A stretch of DNA of 64,000 bases from Oceanobacillus senegalensis (GTDB taxonomy: Bacteria; Bacillota; Bacilli; Bacillales; Amphibacillaceae): NCBI RefSeq assembly GCF_900176885.1, contig NZ_LT839648.1, positions 4,114,813-4,178,812 of the forward strand, given 5' to 3'. Made by a program: the position numbers and the translations under genes. The first letter of the stretch is position 1, and every line of letters starts with the position of its first letter. Below the pieces are notes generated by a model that made no database searches, was not told where the DNA came from, and saw nothing but the letters and a program-made list of their open reading frames with translations. Below, in pieces: positions 1 through 8,880 of this stretch.

Positions 1-329
1 TTAAACCTGAAACATTTGATGTAGGGAATGGAAACGTGACTATGAAAAATAAAACTGAATTTAGTACCGATTTCTTTAGTATTGGGGTTTATGCTGTTAT
101 TGATAATAAAGATACGGTAATTCAGAGAAGGTCTGTTACAGGAAGTGAATCAGATATATCCGAAACATCTATGGGTGCAACAGAAGGCGGAACTTTACTC
201 AATGAAAATGGAGAACCTGTTTCTCTTGAAAACATTAGCGATATCTATATGATTATTGAATGGAAAGATAATAAAAAGACAAAGGAAGAAAAAGTAGATT
301 TATTTAATAAAGAAGGTTTATTGAATTAA
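1..329 (+). CDS. C-terminal part of a protein truncated by the window edge, possible lipoprotein-family tail
   Basis: The reading frame is open from base 3 to the TAA at 327-329, so the true start lies left of the window and about 109 residues are visible. A GTG at 36 and an ATG at 42 are in frame but have no convincing ribosome site, so they are probably internal. The tail contains an IEWKDN motif followed by a short charged end. This resembles the IEWNGN...TEEITL ending of the broken lipoprotein at 5495-5869, so both may belong to the same small Bacillaceae lipoprotein family whose C-terminus is a beta-rich extracellular domain. No catalytic motif is visible and I do not recognise a function. 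A hairpin terminator follows directly at 348-379. Confidence 0.6.
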   Translation, partial: KPETFDVGNGNVTMKNKTEFSTDFFSIGVYAVIDNKDTVIQRRSVTGSESDISETSMGATEGGTLLNENGEPVSLENISDIYMIIEWKDNKKTKEEKVDLFNKEGLLN

Positions 330-347
330 CGGGTGCATTACTTTAAC

Positions 348-379
348 AACAGGAGCAGTCATATGTGGTTGCTCCTGTT
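348..379 (+). terminator. Hairpin of the GGTGCG intergenic family
   Basis: AACAGGAGCA at 348-357 pairs exactly with TGCTCCTGTT at 370-379. It follows the stop codon by about 20 bases and is preceded by AACGGGTGC, the conserved start of the intergenic repeat family seen after many genes here. The T-tract is weak (ACTATTATTC), so termination is likely rather than certain. Confidence 0.6.
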
Positions 380-827
380 ACTATTATTCTTCAACTATTG
401 AGCAGGTTAGCGGTGCGAAATGTTTCTGGCTTAAATTGAGAATGGTCACATTTTTCAGGTAAAGGATAGTTCTTATTGGAACTGAAGGATTATATCAAAG
501 AATAAATGGCGGAGTAACGTCCTGAAGGATTCTCTCTTAGTCTAATAGCACTGGATTTAGTAAGAATAATAGTGTTATAAGCTCGGTGAAAAGGCGTGAG
601 AAATTACCGTACCAGTTCGGCTGACGAAAGCCTACTCGATGAGTTATTGAAATGGAAGATGGGAAACTTTGGAGTATTTTAAATTAAGATGGTTGTTTAA
701 TTATAGGGTGCGATTGTTCAATAGGAGCAGACGCTTCTTGTGCTAACGAAGCAGTAGAGTTTAATACCAATTAAAGTGTACTGTAACGCTTTCATATATT
801 TATCGTCTAAATAGTAGGGGGGGTATT
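380..827. other. Gene-free stretch with a possible decayed structured RNA and one GGTGCG repeat
   Basis: No open frame with a ribosome site is present. From about 412 (GGTGCGAAATG) to 690 the sequence has the texture of a structured RNA: a GTGCG start, several short complementary blocks and a purine-rich tail. This is weakly reminiscent of the 5' domain of a bacterial group II intron, but no reverse transcriptase or domain V is present, so it could only be a 5' fragment. A second GGTGCGATTGTTCAATAGG repeat lies at 706-730. Confidence 0.3.
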
Positions 828-1355
828 ATGATGAATTTTAGATTTTTATTTTTTGCTTTAACTCTTATATGTCTTTTATCAATAATGGGATGTTCTGGCA
901 TAAGTGATACGGATGAAAAAGCTGATAATGATAGTGAAGTTAAGGAGGTTAGTAACAATGAAGAGTTGGACGGTTCTTCAGGAGACGTTATTCCTAAGCC
1001 ACCAAGTCTAACCGTTTTTGTTGGAGAAGAGACTATTAGGCCATCGCTTGGCACTTATAGTTGGAGTATAGATAATGGAGACGGAACAGCAAGTGTAATA
1101 GAGGCAGATTCTGCCGCACCACCAGAATTGGTTAAAGACAGTAATCCAATGCAGGTAACAGCCGATACCAATGTTGAATTAGACTTCGAGGAACAACCAG
1201 AAAGCTATACCGTTAGAATATGGGATGACGACAACAATGTTGTAAACAGCTCTGATGAAGTTGTTCTGTCTGGCAAAGGAAAAATTGTTTACGAGGTGTT
1301 AGCACATTGGGAACAAGGTACTGCAAGTTATGCCTTTTCTTTATATATTGAATAA
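828..1355 (+). CDS. Secreted lipoprotein, function unknown
   Basis: A 175-residue protein with a classic lipoprotein signal: two Met, a hydrophobic core, then LLSIMGC, so Cys22 would be lipidated and anchored to the outer face of the membrane. A low-complexity acidic linker (roughly residues 25-55, rich in Asp, Glu, Ser) leads to a globular beta-rich domain beginning PPSLTVFVG and including GTYSWS and YTVRIWDDD. Domains of this kind occur in uncharacterised Bacillaceae lipoproteins, and I cannot assign a ligand. The start at 828 has a strong ribosome site (GTAGGGGGGG, 814-823); the Met at 831 is an alternative. The gene sits alone, just upstream of the convergent IS110 transposase. Confidence 0.8.
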   Translation: MMNFRFLFFALTLICLLSIMGCSGISDTDEKADNDSEVKEVSNNEELDGSSGDVIPKPPSLTVFVGEETIRPSLGTYSWSIDNGDGTASVIEADSAAPPELVKDSNPMQVTADTNVELDFEEQPESYTVRIWDDDNNVVNSSDEVVLSGKGKIVYEVLAHWEQGTASYAFSLYIE

Positions 1356-1505
1356 CTTCACTATTAAGCTAAACCAGCTAATAGTTGTCAATATTTTTCT
1401 CTAAAAAAATTAATTCTCTCATGATATACTAAAATTACGTATGCCAAATAACCCTCCACTACTTAGTGACTGGAAGGTTTTGTTATATTTAGTTAGATAT
1501 AGGTT

Positions 1506-2744
1506 TTATGCTATATCTTGGAAAGTGGTTCTGTTTTTTAGTAAGGCGTAAATCCAATGTAAGAGCTTATTAACGCATGCAATAACGGCGACTCTAAAGG
1601 GTTTACCTTCTTCACGTTTCTTATCATAAAACTCTCTTAGTCTCTTATTGCGTGCTATTATCTCATCGGTTGTTTTCTTTTTACGAGAATCACGAATGCT
1701 ACTTTGAACAGCCATATATAAAGCGTGCCGTAGTCTATTCGAGCCTCGTTTAGTGATTCGATTTACTGATGCTGTAAACTTACCAGAAGAGTAAACACTC
1801 GGATCCACACCAGCGAATGCAACGAGCTTTTTGGCACTATCAAATCGGTTAATCTCTCCAATCTCGGAAATAATCGTTGCAGCGATTTTTTCTCCGATTC
1901 CAGGAATAGATTGGAGGAGATGATATTCTTCAACTTCTTTAGCGAGGGCATCTATTTCTGTCGCAATCTTAGATAGATGCTCTTGGTATTGAAGTACAAG
2001 ACGAACTAACATTTCAAGATTAAAGATATTACTCTGATACAGGTTGTTCTGAAATGGATTGCGACGGGCGGCTTCTTTTAACTTTTTTGCCCTTTCTTGT
2101 GCCCAAAGTTCGGAACGACTCTTACATAATTCACTAATCATCTCTGATAATTCCCTCTCACTTGCCCTTAACACAGCTTCAGATGTTGGGAATGCTAGTA
2201 AAGTAAGTAATGATACCTTTGAATATAGGCTTCCAAATACACCCCTATATTCAGGGAATACCTGATCTAATAAGGAATGTAACTGCAGCTTAGCTTTGGC
2301 TGAGATTTCTGCAATACTTTCTTGTTGTCTAGTAAGGTTGCGTAGATTTAAAAGTTGAATACCTCGCTTTTTATAAGGCTCTAACTCTTCTTTATAAAAC
2401 AGCTCACAAAGATGATAGGCATCTATTGCGTCTGTTTTAACTTTACGCAGACTTGAACTTTTTGTCCGATGTGAAATAAGAGGGTTAACAATAATATAAA
2501 CGTAATTTTGTTCTTCCAAAAATTGAGTAACTGGATAATGATAGTGACCAGTTGATTCCAAGACGACCGTAGGTTGGTTGCCGTTAGCCAATTTTTCAAC
2601 TTCATGAAGGAATTCTAGTAAATTCTCCAACCCTTTAATATCATGCTTAATACTAAAGCTCTTTCGATAAGGTTTGCCTTTATCTAAAAATGCTTGAATC
2701 TGACTTTCTCCTTTAGAGACATCCAGACCAATGACTGGATTCAT
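1506..2744 (-). CDS. IS110-family transposase (DEDD recombinase)
   Basis: A 412-residue intact transposase. The N-terminus VIGLDVSK carries the first Asp of the RuvC-like DEDD domain, and the segment VVLESTGHYHYPV carries the next acidic position. The C-terminal Transposase_20 domain is clear from SIPGIGEKIAATIISEIG (around 275-295), followed by LVAFAGVDP and the SSGKFTASVNRITKRGS stretch with the conserved Ser. A coiled-coil-like charged linker separates the two. The ribosome site TAGGAGGAG (2752-2760 on the complement) is 8-9 bases before the ATG at 2744. Full length and uninterrupted, so probably active. Members of this family insert site-specifically using a bridge RNA made from the element's own non-coding end. 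Confidence 0.93.
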   Translation of the reverse strand: MNPVIGLDVSKGESQIQAFLDKGKPYRKSFSIKHDIKGLENLLEFLHEVEKLANGNQPTVVLESTGHYHYPVTQFLEEQNYVYIIVNPLISHRTKSSSLRKVKTDAIDAYHLCELFYKEELEPYKKRGIQLLNLRNLTRQQESIAEISAKAKLQLHSLLDQVFPEYRGVFGSLYSKVSLLTLLAFPTSEAVLRASERELSEMISELCKSRSELWAQERAKKLKEAARRNPFQNNLYQSNIFNLEMLVRLVLQYQEHLSKIATEIDALAKEVEEYHLLQSIPGIGEKIAATIISEIGEINRFDSAKKLVAFAGVDPSVYSSGKFTASVNRITKRGSNRLRHALYMAVQSSIRDSRKKKTTDEIIARNKRLREFYDKKREEGKPFRVAVIACVNKLLHWIYALLKNRTTFQDIA

Positions 2745-2760
2745 AGACTATCTCCTCCTA

Positions 2761-2940
2761 GATTATAAATTTGTCGGTATCCCCTAAGGCTTCTTGTAAT
2801 GTCATAGGTTCGCTTGTTAAACGGGATCAAGTTGTCCCAACCAGCCTGAAACATGTTTATACAAGTAGGGGGTGAACAGTTTAGCTGACGGGATCTAGTC
2901 CCACGGGTGCGACGTTCTACCCCGACTACCGTAATAATAA
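2761..2940 (-). ncRNA. Candidate IS110 bridge RNA (transposase leader)
   Basis: The region upstream of the transposase is non-coding and highly structured when read on the minus strand. It has two similar small hairpins, GGGACTAGATCCC near 2890-2902 and GGGACAACTTGATCCC near 2823-2838, each flanked by unpaired sequence. They are preceded by a conserved-looking block ending CCCCGACTACCG on the plus strand. This layout, a leader of about 180 bases with two successive stem-loops upstream of the gene, matches the published arrangement of bridge RNAs in the IS110 subgroup. The target and donor loops were not assigned because the element ends are unknown. Confidence 0.5.
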
Positions 2941-3031
2941 AACCTTATAAAAAAAGGTCAACCAGTAAATTCTGGCTAACCTTATATTACGATCGGGTGC
3001 TTTACTTTAATAAATGGAGATGGAAAACTAT

Positions 3032-3364
3032 ATGAGATGTCTATGTAAACAAAAAGAAACAAATGAATTAAAAGTTGAGGGAGATGTTGGGGCAGACGCA
3101 ATTTGGTGTAATCGTTGTAATTGTAACCTTGACATACAAGAAGTACCACTTTCACTCGGTTTAAAGTCGGAGCTAATGAAATGGATAGGGAAACATGGTG
3201 ATTGGATAGATTGGGAAAAAGATAAAATCGTTCCTAATGGAATAAAACTCGAAGATGAACACAACAAGCAAGGAATGATATTAACAGAGAAAGTACAGAA
3301 AGAACTTGGAGTGAAATATAAAGTATCATTTTCACCTTCGACATTTGCAAGGGTATATAAATAA
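3032..3364 (+). CDS. Small cysteine-rich protein, possible zinc ribbon
   Basis: About 110 residues. The N-terminal third carries MRCLCKQ then WCNRCNCNLD, that is two closely spaced Cys pairs suggesting a zinc ribbon. The rest is a polar domain with WIGKHGDWIDW and a Lys-rich C-terminus. An upstream in-frame ATG at 3014 has no ribosome site; GGAGATGG at 3017-3024 suits the ATG at 3032, so I take that start. Similar short proteins are common as hypothetical genes in Bacillaceae. No function can be assigned. It lies directly right of the IS110 element and may have lost its original upstream region to the insertion. Confidence 0.65.
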   Translation: MRCLCKQKETNELKVEGDVGADAIWCNRCNCNLDIQEVPLSLGLKSELMKWIGKHGDWIDWEKDKIVPNGIKLEDEHNKQGMILTEKVQKELGVKYKVSFSPSTFARVYK

Positions 3365-3506
3365 AATATAGTCACCCTTATTGTATTAACGGGTAGCTTT
3401 AACACAACAACGGTATTGCCTGTTTTTATAGGTGTTGGGCAGGTTAGCTTAAGTAGATCGGGTTCTGGAGTAAAATTATACAAGATCATCACAGGGGGGA
3501 TATTAA

Positions 3507-4760
3507 ATGATTAATGAAATATATGAATTTATAAGTGAGGCACGTTTAAAAAAGTATGCAGAACTTGCTGTGCGAGCTGGTGTAAATTTGCAAAAAAATC
3601 AATTATTGATTATTCATAGTGATATACAAAATGCTACGTTTGCACGTCTCATCCAAACGGTAGCCTACGAGGCAGGAGCTTCAAATGTATTGATAGATTG
3701 GACAGATGAACAGTCTACCAAGGAATTTTACTTAAATGCAGCAGATAGTGTCATCGATCACTATCCTGATTGGCAGGCTGCCCGTTTTAAGGAGTGGGAC
3801 GATGCGGGTGCTGCATACATCCATATTATTTCTGAAAACTTAGATGTATTTAAGGGGGTTTCTGCAGAAAGGATAAGTCGTTTCCAAAAAGCTTCTCGTA
3901 CCAAATTGAGGGATCATCATGCGAAAATTAGATCCCATGAAGTACGCTGGTGTCTTCTAGCTGTCCCATACGTTGGATGGGCAACTAAAGTATTTCCTAA
4001 CCTAAGTAAAGAAGAAGCTTTACAATCATTATGGCAATTCATTTTAAAAGGATCTCGGGCAGATGGGGAAAATCCTATAAAAGATTGGGAGAGTCACAAT
4101 CAATCCTTCGAGTCTCGCAAAAAAATTTTAAACGAGAGCCAATTGGAATCCCTGCATTTTACAAATAGCCGTGGAACTGATTTATTAGTTGGTCTACCTA
4201 AAAATCATCTCTATATCGGTGGGGGTGTCAGAGATAAAAATGGAATACCCTTCTTTCCGAACATTCCTACAGAAGAACTATTTACTGCACCCCATAAAAA
4301 TAAGGTGAATGGCAAATTAGTAGGTACTAAACCTCTTATCTATGGGGGAAGTGTCATCGATGAATTTTATCTAATTTTTAAAGATGGTCGGATTACCGAC
4401 TATTATGCCGCAAAGGGACAAGAAGTGTTACATAATCTAATCGAAACAGATGAAGGTTCACATTATCTAGGTGAAATTGCCTTGGTCTCCAATAAATCTC
4501 CTCTTGCGCAGGTAGATACTCTTTTTTACAATACCTTGTTTGATGAAAATACGGCCAGTCATATTGGAATCGGAAATGCATCTCCCTCCAATCTTCAAAA
4601 TGGTAATGACCAATCTGAGGAAGAGTTGAAGGCAGCGGGGCTGAATACTTCACTTTTGTCAGTCAATGTGACCTTTGGTACCGAAGATATGAAAGTAGTG
4701 GGCATTAAAGAAGGTGGAACTGAAGTCCTGTTAATGAAGGATGGAGATTTCCAATTCTAA
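3507..4760 (+). CDS. M29-family aminopeptidase homologue with substituted metal ligands
   Basis: A 417-residue protein of the AmpS/AmpT thermophilic metalloaminopeptidase family: full family length, with recognisable FPNIPTEELFTAP, ETDEGSHYLGE and FYNTLFDEN blocks. In the characterised family the two-metal site uses two Glu, two His and one Asp, with a catalytic Tyr. Here the TEE (255-257), Glu323 and His352 positions are kept. However, the Tyr in the IGxAY motif is Ser359, and the HxD of the usual THVDFMIG motif is Ser385 and Asn387. The fold should be intact but peptidase activity is doubtful. The start at 3507 follows AGGGGGG by 7 bases. It stands alone between the small Cys-rich gene and fosB. 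Confidence 0.85.
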   Translation: MINEIYEFISEARLKKYAELAVRAGVNLQKNQLLIIHSDIQNATFARLIQTVAYEAGASNVLIDWTDEQSTKEFYLNAADSVIDHYPDWQAARFKEWDDAGAAYIHIISENLDVFKGVSAERISRFQKASRTKLRDHHAKIRSHEVRWCLLAVPYVGWATKVFPNLSKEEALQSLWQFILKGSRADGENPIKDWESHNQSFESRKKILNESQLESLHFTNSRGTDLLVGLPKNHLYIGGGVRDKNGIPFFPNIPTEELFTAPHKNKVNGKLVGTKPLIYGGSVIDEFYLIFKDGRITDYYAAKGQEVLHNLIETDEGSHYLGEIALVSNKSPLAQVDTLFYNTLFDENTASHIGIGNASPSNLQNGNDQSEEELKAAGLNTSLLSVNVTFGTEDMKVVGIKEGGTEVLLMKDGDFQF

Positions 4761-4923
4761 ATCGTCTACAACTTAAAAACAAAGAAAACTGATTTCTGGT
4801 GAATTATGCTTAAAGCTAGTTATGGTGAAAACAAACTGGTGTGATTGGTTAATTAGGGTAATAGCTTATTGTGCTAAAGGGAAGATTAGTTGAATAAGGA
4901 ATTCTAAGTTAGGAGTGCTAAAG

Positions 4924-5346
4924 ATGTCTATAAAAGGACTTAACCATGTTCTATTTTCTGTTTCTAATTTAAATGATTCAATTGATTTTTATCAAAAAGT
5001 GTTTGATGCTAAATTGTTAGTAAAAGGTAGAAGCACAGCCTATTTTGATTTAAATGGTATGTGGCTTGCTCTTAATGTAGAGAAGGATATACCTCGTAAT
5101 GAGATAAGTCAGTCATACACACATATTGCCTTTTCAATTGATGAAGCAGAATTTGAAAAAATGTATGACAAACTGGAAGAATTAAATGTAAACATATTGT
5201 CAGGTCGTCCAAGAGATGAAAGAGACAAGAAATCTATTTACTTTACTGACCCAGATGGTCATAAGTTTGAGTTTCATACAGGTACTTTACAAGACAGATT
5301 AGATTACTACAAACAAGAAAAAACACATATGGAGTTTTATGATTAA
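4924..5346 (+). CDS. fosB: Metallothiol transferase FosB (fosfomycin-inactivating enzyme)
   Basis: A 140-residue vicinal-oxygen-chelate (glyoxalase fold) enzyme that adds bacillithiol or cysteine to the epoxide of fosfomycin, using a divalent metal. Signature stretches are [12 protein letters not shown] (metal-binding His near residue 7), [27 protein letters not shown] (second His) and [20 protein letters not shown] (metal-binding Glu). The length matches family members exactly. A GTG at 4915 is in frame, but the ribosome site TTAGGAG (4908-4914) is correctly spaced for the ATG at 4924. Chromosomal fosB is normal in bacillithiol-making Firmicutes, so it gives intrinsic tolerance rather than acquired resistance. 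A GGTGCG repeat follows the stop. Confidence 0.93.
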   Translation: MSIKGLNHVLFSVSNLNDSIDFYQKVFDAKLLVKGRSTAYFDLNGMWLALNVEKDIPRNEISQSYTHIAFSIDEAEFEKMYDKLEELNVNILSGRPRDERDKKSIYFTDPDGHKFEFHTGTLQDRLDYYKQEKTHMEFYD

Positions 5347-5494
5347 AAGACTTTATTTATACCGCTAACGGGTGCGTTTCTTAAATAAGAGAATGAATCC
5401 TTGTTTAATTTTAGCAGCAGGTTAATTTAAAAAAATTATTGTAATATTAATCTTGTTTTGGACATCCCCTTAATATAGAAGGGGGGGAATTCAT

Positions 5495-5869
5495 ATGTAT
5501 AAAAGATTATTAGTTTGCTTGTTGTTTAGTTTATCTATCGTGACTGCCTGTAATGCAGATCCCCAAAGTTTTATTGGAGAGAGTAACAATTGGAAGGCTG
5601 AACTTAATGCTTCTTCAGATGGAACAGTTGATGGGTTCGTATTAAGCTATAAAGGGTCTGATATGTAGTCAATTGGTTTATTTAATGCAGGTGTTCACGG
5701 TGGGAACTTTGGGTTTAATACAAGTGGTGCCAAGTTAAATGAGGATGGGAATTTTATATTGGATGTAAAAGAAAATCCTAATGATCTGATTGTTAAAGAA
5801 GACAATGAGATTATCGCTACTATTGAATGGAATGGAAATACTGAGGAAATAACATTAAACGAACAATAA
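5495..5869 (+). pseudogene. Lipoprotein gene interrupted by one in-frame TAG
   Basis: The ATG at 5495 has a strong ribosome site (GAAGGGGGGG). It opens a lipoprotein signal ending VTACN (Cys19), then a domain starting FIGESNNWKAEL. Codon 58 (5666-5668) is TAG, after which the same frame stays open for 66 more codons to TAA at 5867-5869, ending IEWNGNTEEITLNEQ. Small Bacillaceae lipoproteins normally run across this point without a break, so this is most simply one gene of 125 codons broken by a single point mutation. A sequencing error or stop read-through cannot be excluded. The C-terminal motif resembles that of the partial gene at the left window edge. Confidence 0.75.
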
Positions 5870-6175
5870 AGGTGTAATATCTTCTTTTATTAACTGTTGT
5901 TGTGCGTTCAATTAGCTAATGGCAGTATTCAAGTAACTGGTGCGTTAATTAAACAAGGTGATAATAAATGATCGCCTTTTTTAGAAAATTAATAATTTTG
6001 GCATATTATGTTAGTATTTAGATAGAAGTTATTAAGCTATCGGAACAGTTTAATACAATAAGAAGTTCGCAAATATGGAATTTCCTTTGAAAAATAACGT
6101 TTAGGAAAAGGGATACTCTGTACTCGTCCAGAATATATAGTTTAAAAAGAACAAACTAGAATTGAGGGCAACGTA

Positions 6176-7621
6176 ATGAGTAAAAAGCTGGTATGGTCTT
6201 CTTTAATTTTCATAATAATGATTTCGGTTACTGCTTTAGTAATGAATAAAAACCAAAGCGGGAGTGAAAAGCCAATTATAATTGAGAACAATGCTCTTGG
6301 AGACTTCACCCCAAAAACTGTGCCACAGGGCAGTGATAGTCAGTATGATATTGAATTAACAATGACTAAAGATGGAACCTTCAACTTAGAAACGACAGTT
6401 ATCATAAACAATATTTCCTAAGAATCTTGGAACAACCTTGTATTTTACTTTATTCCAAATATCTTTACGGAGAAAACCTCGCAAAAATTAAATTCTTCTA
6501 TAGAAACTCCAGCAACTGTCGAATTGAATAATGTCACACTAAACGATGAACAAGTTGAGTATAATCTGGAAAAGGATACATTAAGTATCCCTCTTCCTAA
6601 GGAATTAGAGCCAGGTGAGGGTGCAAGAGTGCACTTTGATTATGAATTCACTCTCCCTGAAGGAGGATTAAGGTTTACTAAAAGTAATGATAATTACCAT
6701 TTAGCTCAATTCTATCCAATGGTAGCTACATACCGGAGTAATCAATGGAATAAAAAGGATTATAGATTTAGGGGAGAAACATACCATACAGGATTCAGTG
6801 ACTTTAAAGTATCCTATGAGATTCCTGAAGGTTATACCATAGTTTCTACAGGAGAGGATGATGAATACCCCAGCAAAACGGATGGAACATTTGATGTAAA
6901 TGATGTAAAAGAGGTTTTTATAGCAATCCTTAAAGAACCAATGGTTATTCAAAAACAGGAAGGCGATGTAAACATAAGAGTATTTGGTTTTGAAGATAAG
7001 GAAGACTTCTATAGTGAAATTAGTGATGTCGCAGCTGGCGCTTTGCATTACTTTCAGGAGATTATAGGACCGTATCCATTTAAACAATTAGACATTGTCT
7101 TAGATGGTTTAGGGATGGAATATCCAGGTATTGTTACAGCTAATTCCATTTATGAAAGTGGTCCTGTTAATCCTGAGGTGTTGAAATATATAGTTGTTCA
7201 CGAATTAGCTCATCAATGGTTTTATGGCATTATTAGCAATGATCCATATAATGATGCTTGGTTGGACGAGGGTTTTGCAAATTTTGTTACTGGTTTATAT
7301 AATTTGACTAGTAATGACCAAGAAATACCATATGAATCTATGGAAGAACAGCTGGGAAGCTTAGAATCAATTCCTGTTAATTTACCACTTGATCAATATG
7401 ATCGACATATGAGCTCATACATCTATTCGAAATCGAGCATAATGTTATTTAAAATATTTGAAAATAGAGGCGGAATAGAAGAGGCAGAAAATTATTTAAA
7501 GGTTTATTATGATAACTATAAATACAAAGAAGTAGATACCCAAGAATTCGTAAGATTTACAAAAAAATATTTCTCTTTAACAGATGATTTCTTTTTTAAG
7601 GAGTGGTTGTTACTTGAATAA
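6176..7621 (+). pseudogene. M1-family zinc aminopeptidase gene with one in-frame TAA
   Basis: The ATG at 6176 opens an N-terminal membrane anchor, then a beta-rich domain. Codon 82 (6419-6421) is TAA, and the same frame continues without other stops to 7621 (about 480 codons in all). The second part contains GLGMEYPGIV, the counterpart of the GxMEN exopeptidase loop, and the zinc signature HELAHQW (His342) followed 18 residues on by the Glu of WLDEGFANF, so the catalytic domain is intact. The sequence on both sides of the stop (TVIINNIS, then ESWNNLVFYFIPN) reads as one continuous domain. A downstream restart could give a cytosolic fragment, but no good ribosome site is seen. Best read as a recently inactivated gene, or a base error. 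Confidence 0.85.
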
Positions 7622-7994
7622 ACCTTTAAGAATTTCAGGTTTTATTTAATAATGGTAATCAGATGAATAGAAGTAGATAGTTTGTGAATTACTGTACTTA
7701 AACAAACGGGTGCGATTGTTCAATAAGGACAGTCGCTTATTCCGCTAACGGGTACGTTTAGTTATACAACAGGGATCGTCATAAATGACATTTCCCTGTT
7801 TATTTTTTGCTTCACTATCTGGGGCAGTTATGTTTAACAGGGTTTTGGGGTTAGATGGAAAATATGTGTTAGAAGAGGGGGATTTCTAAAATAACATCAG
7901 CCATTTTTATAATATTAGTACTTGTCATTGTATGTTTATCTTTATACCCAATTACAGTAGGTTGAAGATGAAATAATTGTTATTGGGGGATTAA
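7622..7994 (+). other. Intergenic stretch with two tandem GGTGCG repeats and a terminator
   Basis: AACGGGTGCGATTGTTCAATAAGG starts at 7703 and a second copy, AACGGGTACGTTTAG, at 7747. The second ends in the hairpin AACAGGGA...TCCCTGTT (7769-7800) followed by TATTTTTT, a good intrinsic terminator for the M1 peptidase gene. From about 7888 a 24-27 codon hydrophobic frame ends ...SLYPITVG at 7965 but has no standard start codon; it may be a decayed small membrane gene. Confidence 0.5.
7769..7808 (+). terminator. Intrinsic terminator after the M1 peptidase gene
   Basis: Stem AACAGGGA/TCCCTGTT with an inner AT-rich loop, followed by TATTTTTT. It forms the distal part of a GGTGCG repeat. Confidence 0.75.
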
Positions 7995-8426
7995 ATGAAA
8001 TATTTTTTGAAGTTAAATGTTGTTAGTATTCTATACGCTCTTATGGTATTTGTTCCTCTTGAACTTATGTTAAATGTGTATAGGATAACTAGGCTAACAA
8101 ATTGGGAAATAGGTACGGTGAATATTTTGACTGGTTTAACGCTTATTATTGGAATTATAGGTGGTACTATACTGATTTATTTCTTAACAAAAAAGTGGTT
8201 GGGAGAGAGAAAAGCAAACTTTTGGACAGTCGTTTTATGGATACCTTATTTTGTTCTTTTTATCTATGTATTCGCATCTGTATTTCCAATAACCAATGGT
8301 GGAGATGCCCCTAATCCTGTTACTGGTCTTTTTGCAATAGGAGGGTTGATCATTTATCCGTTTTATATATTAATTATCAATGTTGTCGGAATGACAAGTG
8401 ATGATAATACAATTGGGACTGTCTAA
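7995..8426 (+). CDS. Four-helix integral membrane protein, unknown function
   Basis: A 143-residue protein with about four hydrophobic segments (roughly residues 8-28, 44-65, 78-98 and 110-130) and short basic loops between the second and third (KKWLGERK). The last loop contains FPITNGGDAPNP before the fourth helix. It starts with ATG behind TTGGGGGATTAA. It is the first of three short membrane-protein genes (7995, 8534, 8881) on the same strand, each separated by a GGTGCG-type repeat, so they are probably separate transcripts. No family motif is recognised. Confidence 0.7.
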   Translation: MKYFLKLNVVSILYALMVFVPLELMLNVYRITRLTNWEIGTVNILTGLTLIIGIIGGTILIYFLTKKWLGERKANFWTVVLWIPYFVLFIYVFASVFPITNGGDAPNPVTGLFAIGGLIIYPFYILIINVVGMTSDDNTIGTV

Positions 8427-8533
8427 ATTAGAATAACAGAGTTGTAATTTAAAGTAACGGGTGCGTTACATAATCCTAATTCACTTTAATTTTAGGTAAA
8501 ACTTGAGGGTTTTAAGAGGGGAGTTACTTTTAT

Positions 8534-8818
8534 ATGACTTCAGGTAAATTCAAATTATGGATTCCATTGATATTATTAGTTATCAATATAATCTTATTCT
8601 CTTTTACAGTTGAGGAGTTAATAGATGCTTCGATGCCTAACTATGGAGGGCCATTTAAGTTATTAACACCTGTATTTGGCTTGGTTTCATTCTTTTATAT
8701 TAGAAAACATAATGCCAAAATAAATAAATTCTTAATATGGTTATTACAGGGATCGAATTGTTTTTTCATAGTTTTTCCAATTGCTATTATTATGATTTTT
8801 ATGTTAGCTTTTATTTAA
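8534..8818 (+). CDS. Small membrane protein, three hydrophobic segments
   Basis: A 94-residue protein. Residues 8-26 (LWIPLILLVINIILFSF), 45-58 and 70-94 are hydrophobic, with a basic cytoplasmic-looking loop RKHNAKINK. The ribosome site AGAGGGGAG lies about 12 bases upstream of the ATG. It ends close to a short GTGCAATTATTCAATTAGG repeat remnant. No homologue is recognised. Confidence 0.65.
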   Translation: MTSGKFKLWIPLILLVINIILFSFTVEELIDASMPNYGGPFKLLTPVFGLVSFFYIRKHNAKINKFLIWLLQGSNCFFIVFPIAIIMIFMLAFI

Positions 8819-8880
8819 GTAAAGAGTGCAATTATTCAATTAGGAAGAAGCTTCTTGTGTTACAGGAGGGGGATTAAACA

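Larger units (their letters stand above)
1430..2992 (-). mobile_element. IS110-family insertion sequence (ends approximate)
   Basis: The element contains one transposase gene read leftwards plus a roughly 200-base structured leader upstream of it. IS110 elements lack terminal inverted repeats and make no long target duplication, so the exact ends cannot be fixed from this copy alone. The right end is probably near 2985-2992, just before GGGTGCTTTACTTTAATAA, which is a GGTGCG intergenic repeat the element may have inserted into. The left end lies between the lipoprotein stop at 1355 and the transposase stop at 1506. Confidence 0.7.

Noticed and set aside
800..1054. Minus-strand frame opposite the lipoprotein gene
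   Set aside because: Ser/Leu-rich antisense shadow with no ribosome site; the plus-strand lipoprotein explains the region.
3028..3492. 154-codon minus-strand frame opposite the small Cys-rich gene
   Set aside because: Composition typical of an antisense frame and no ribosome site.
7888..7965. Short hydrophobic frame ending SLYPITVG
   Set aside because: No ATG, GTG or TTG start is available after the preceding stop; only ATT or ATA codons.
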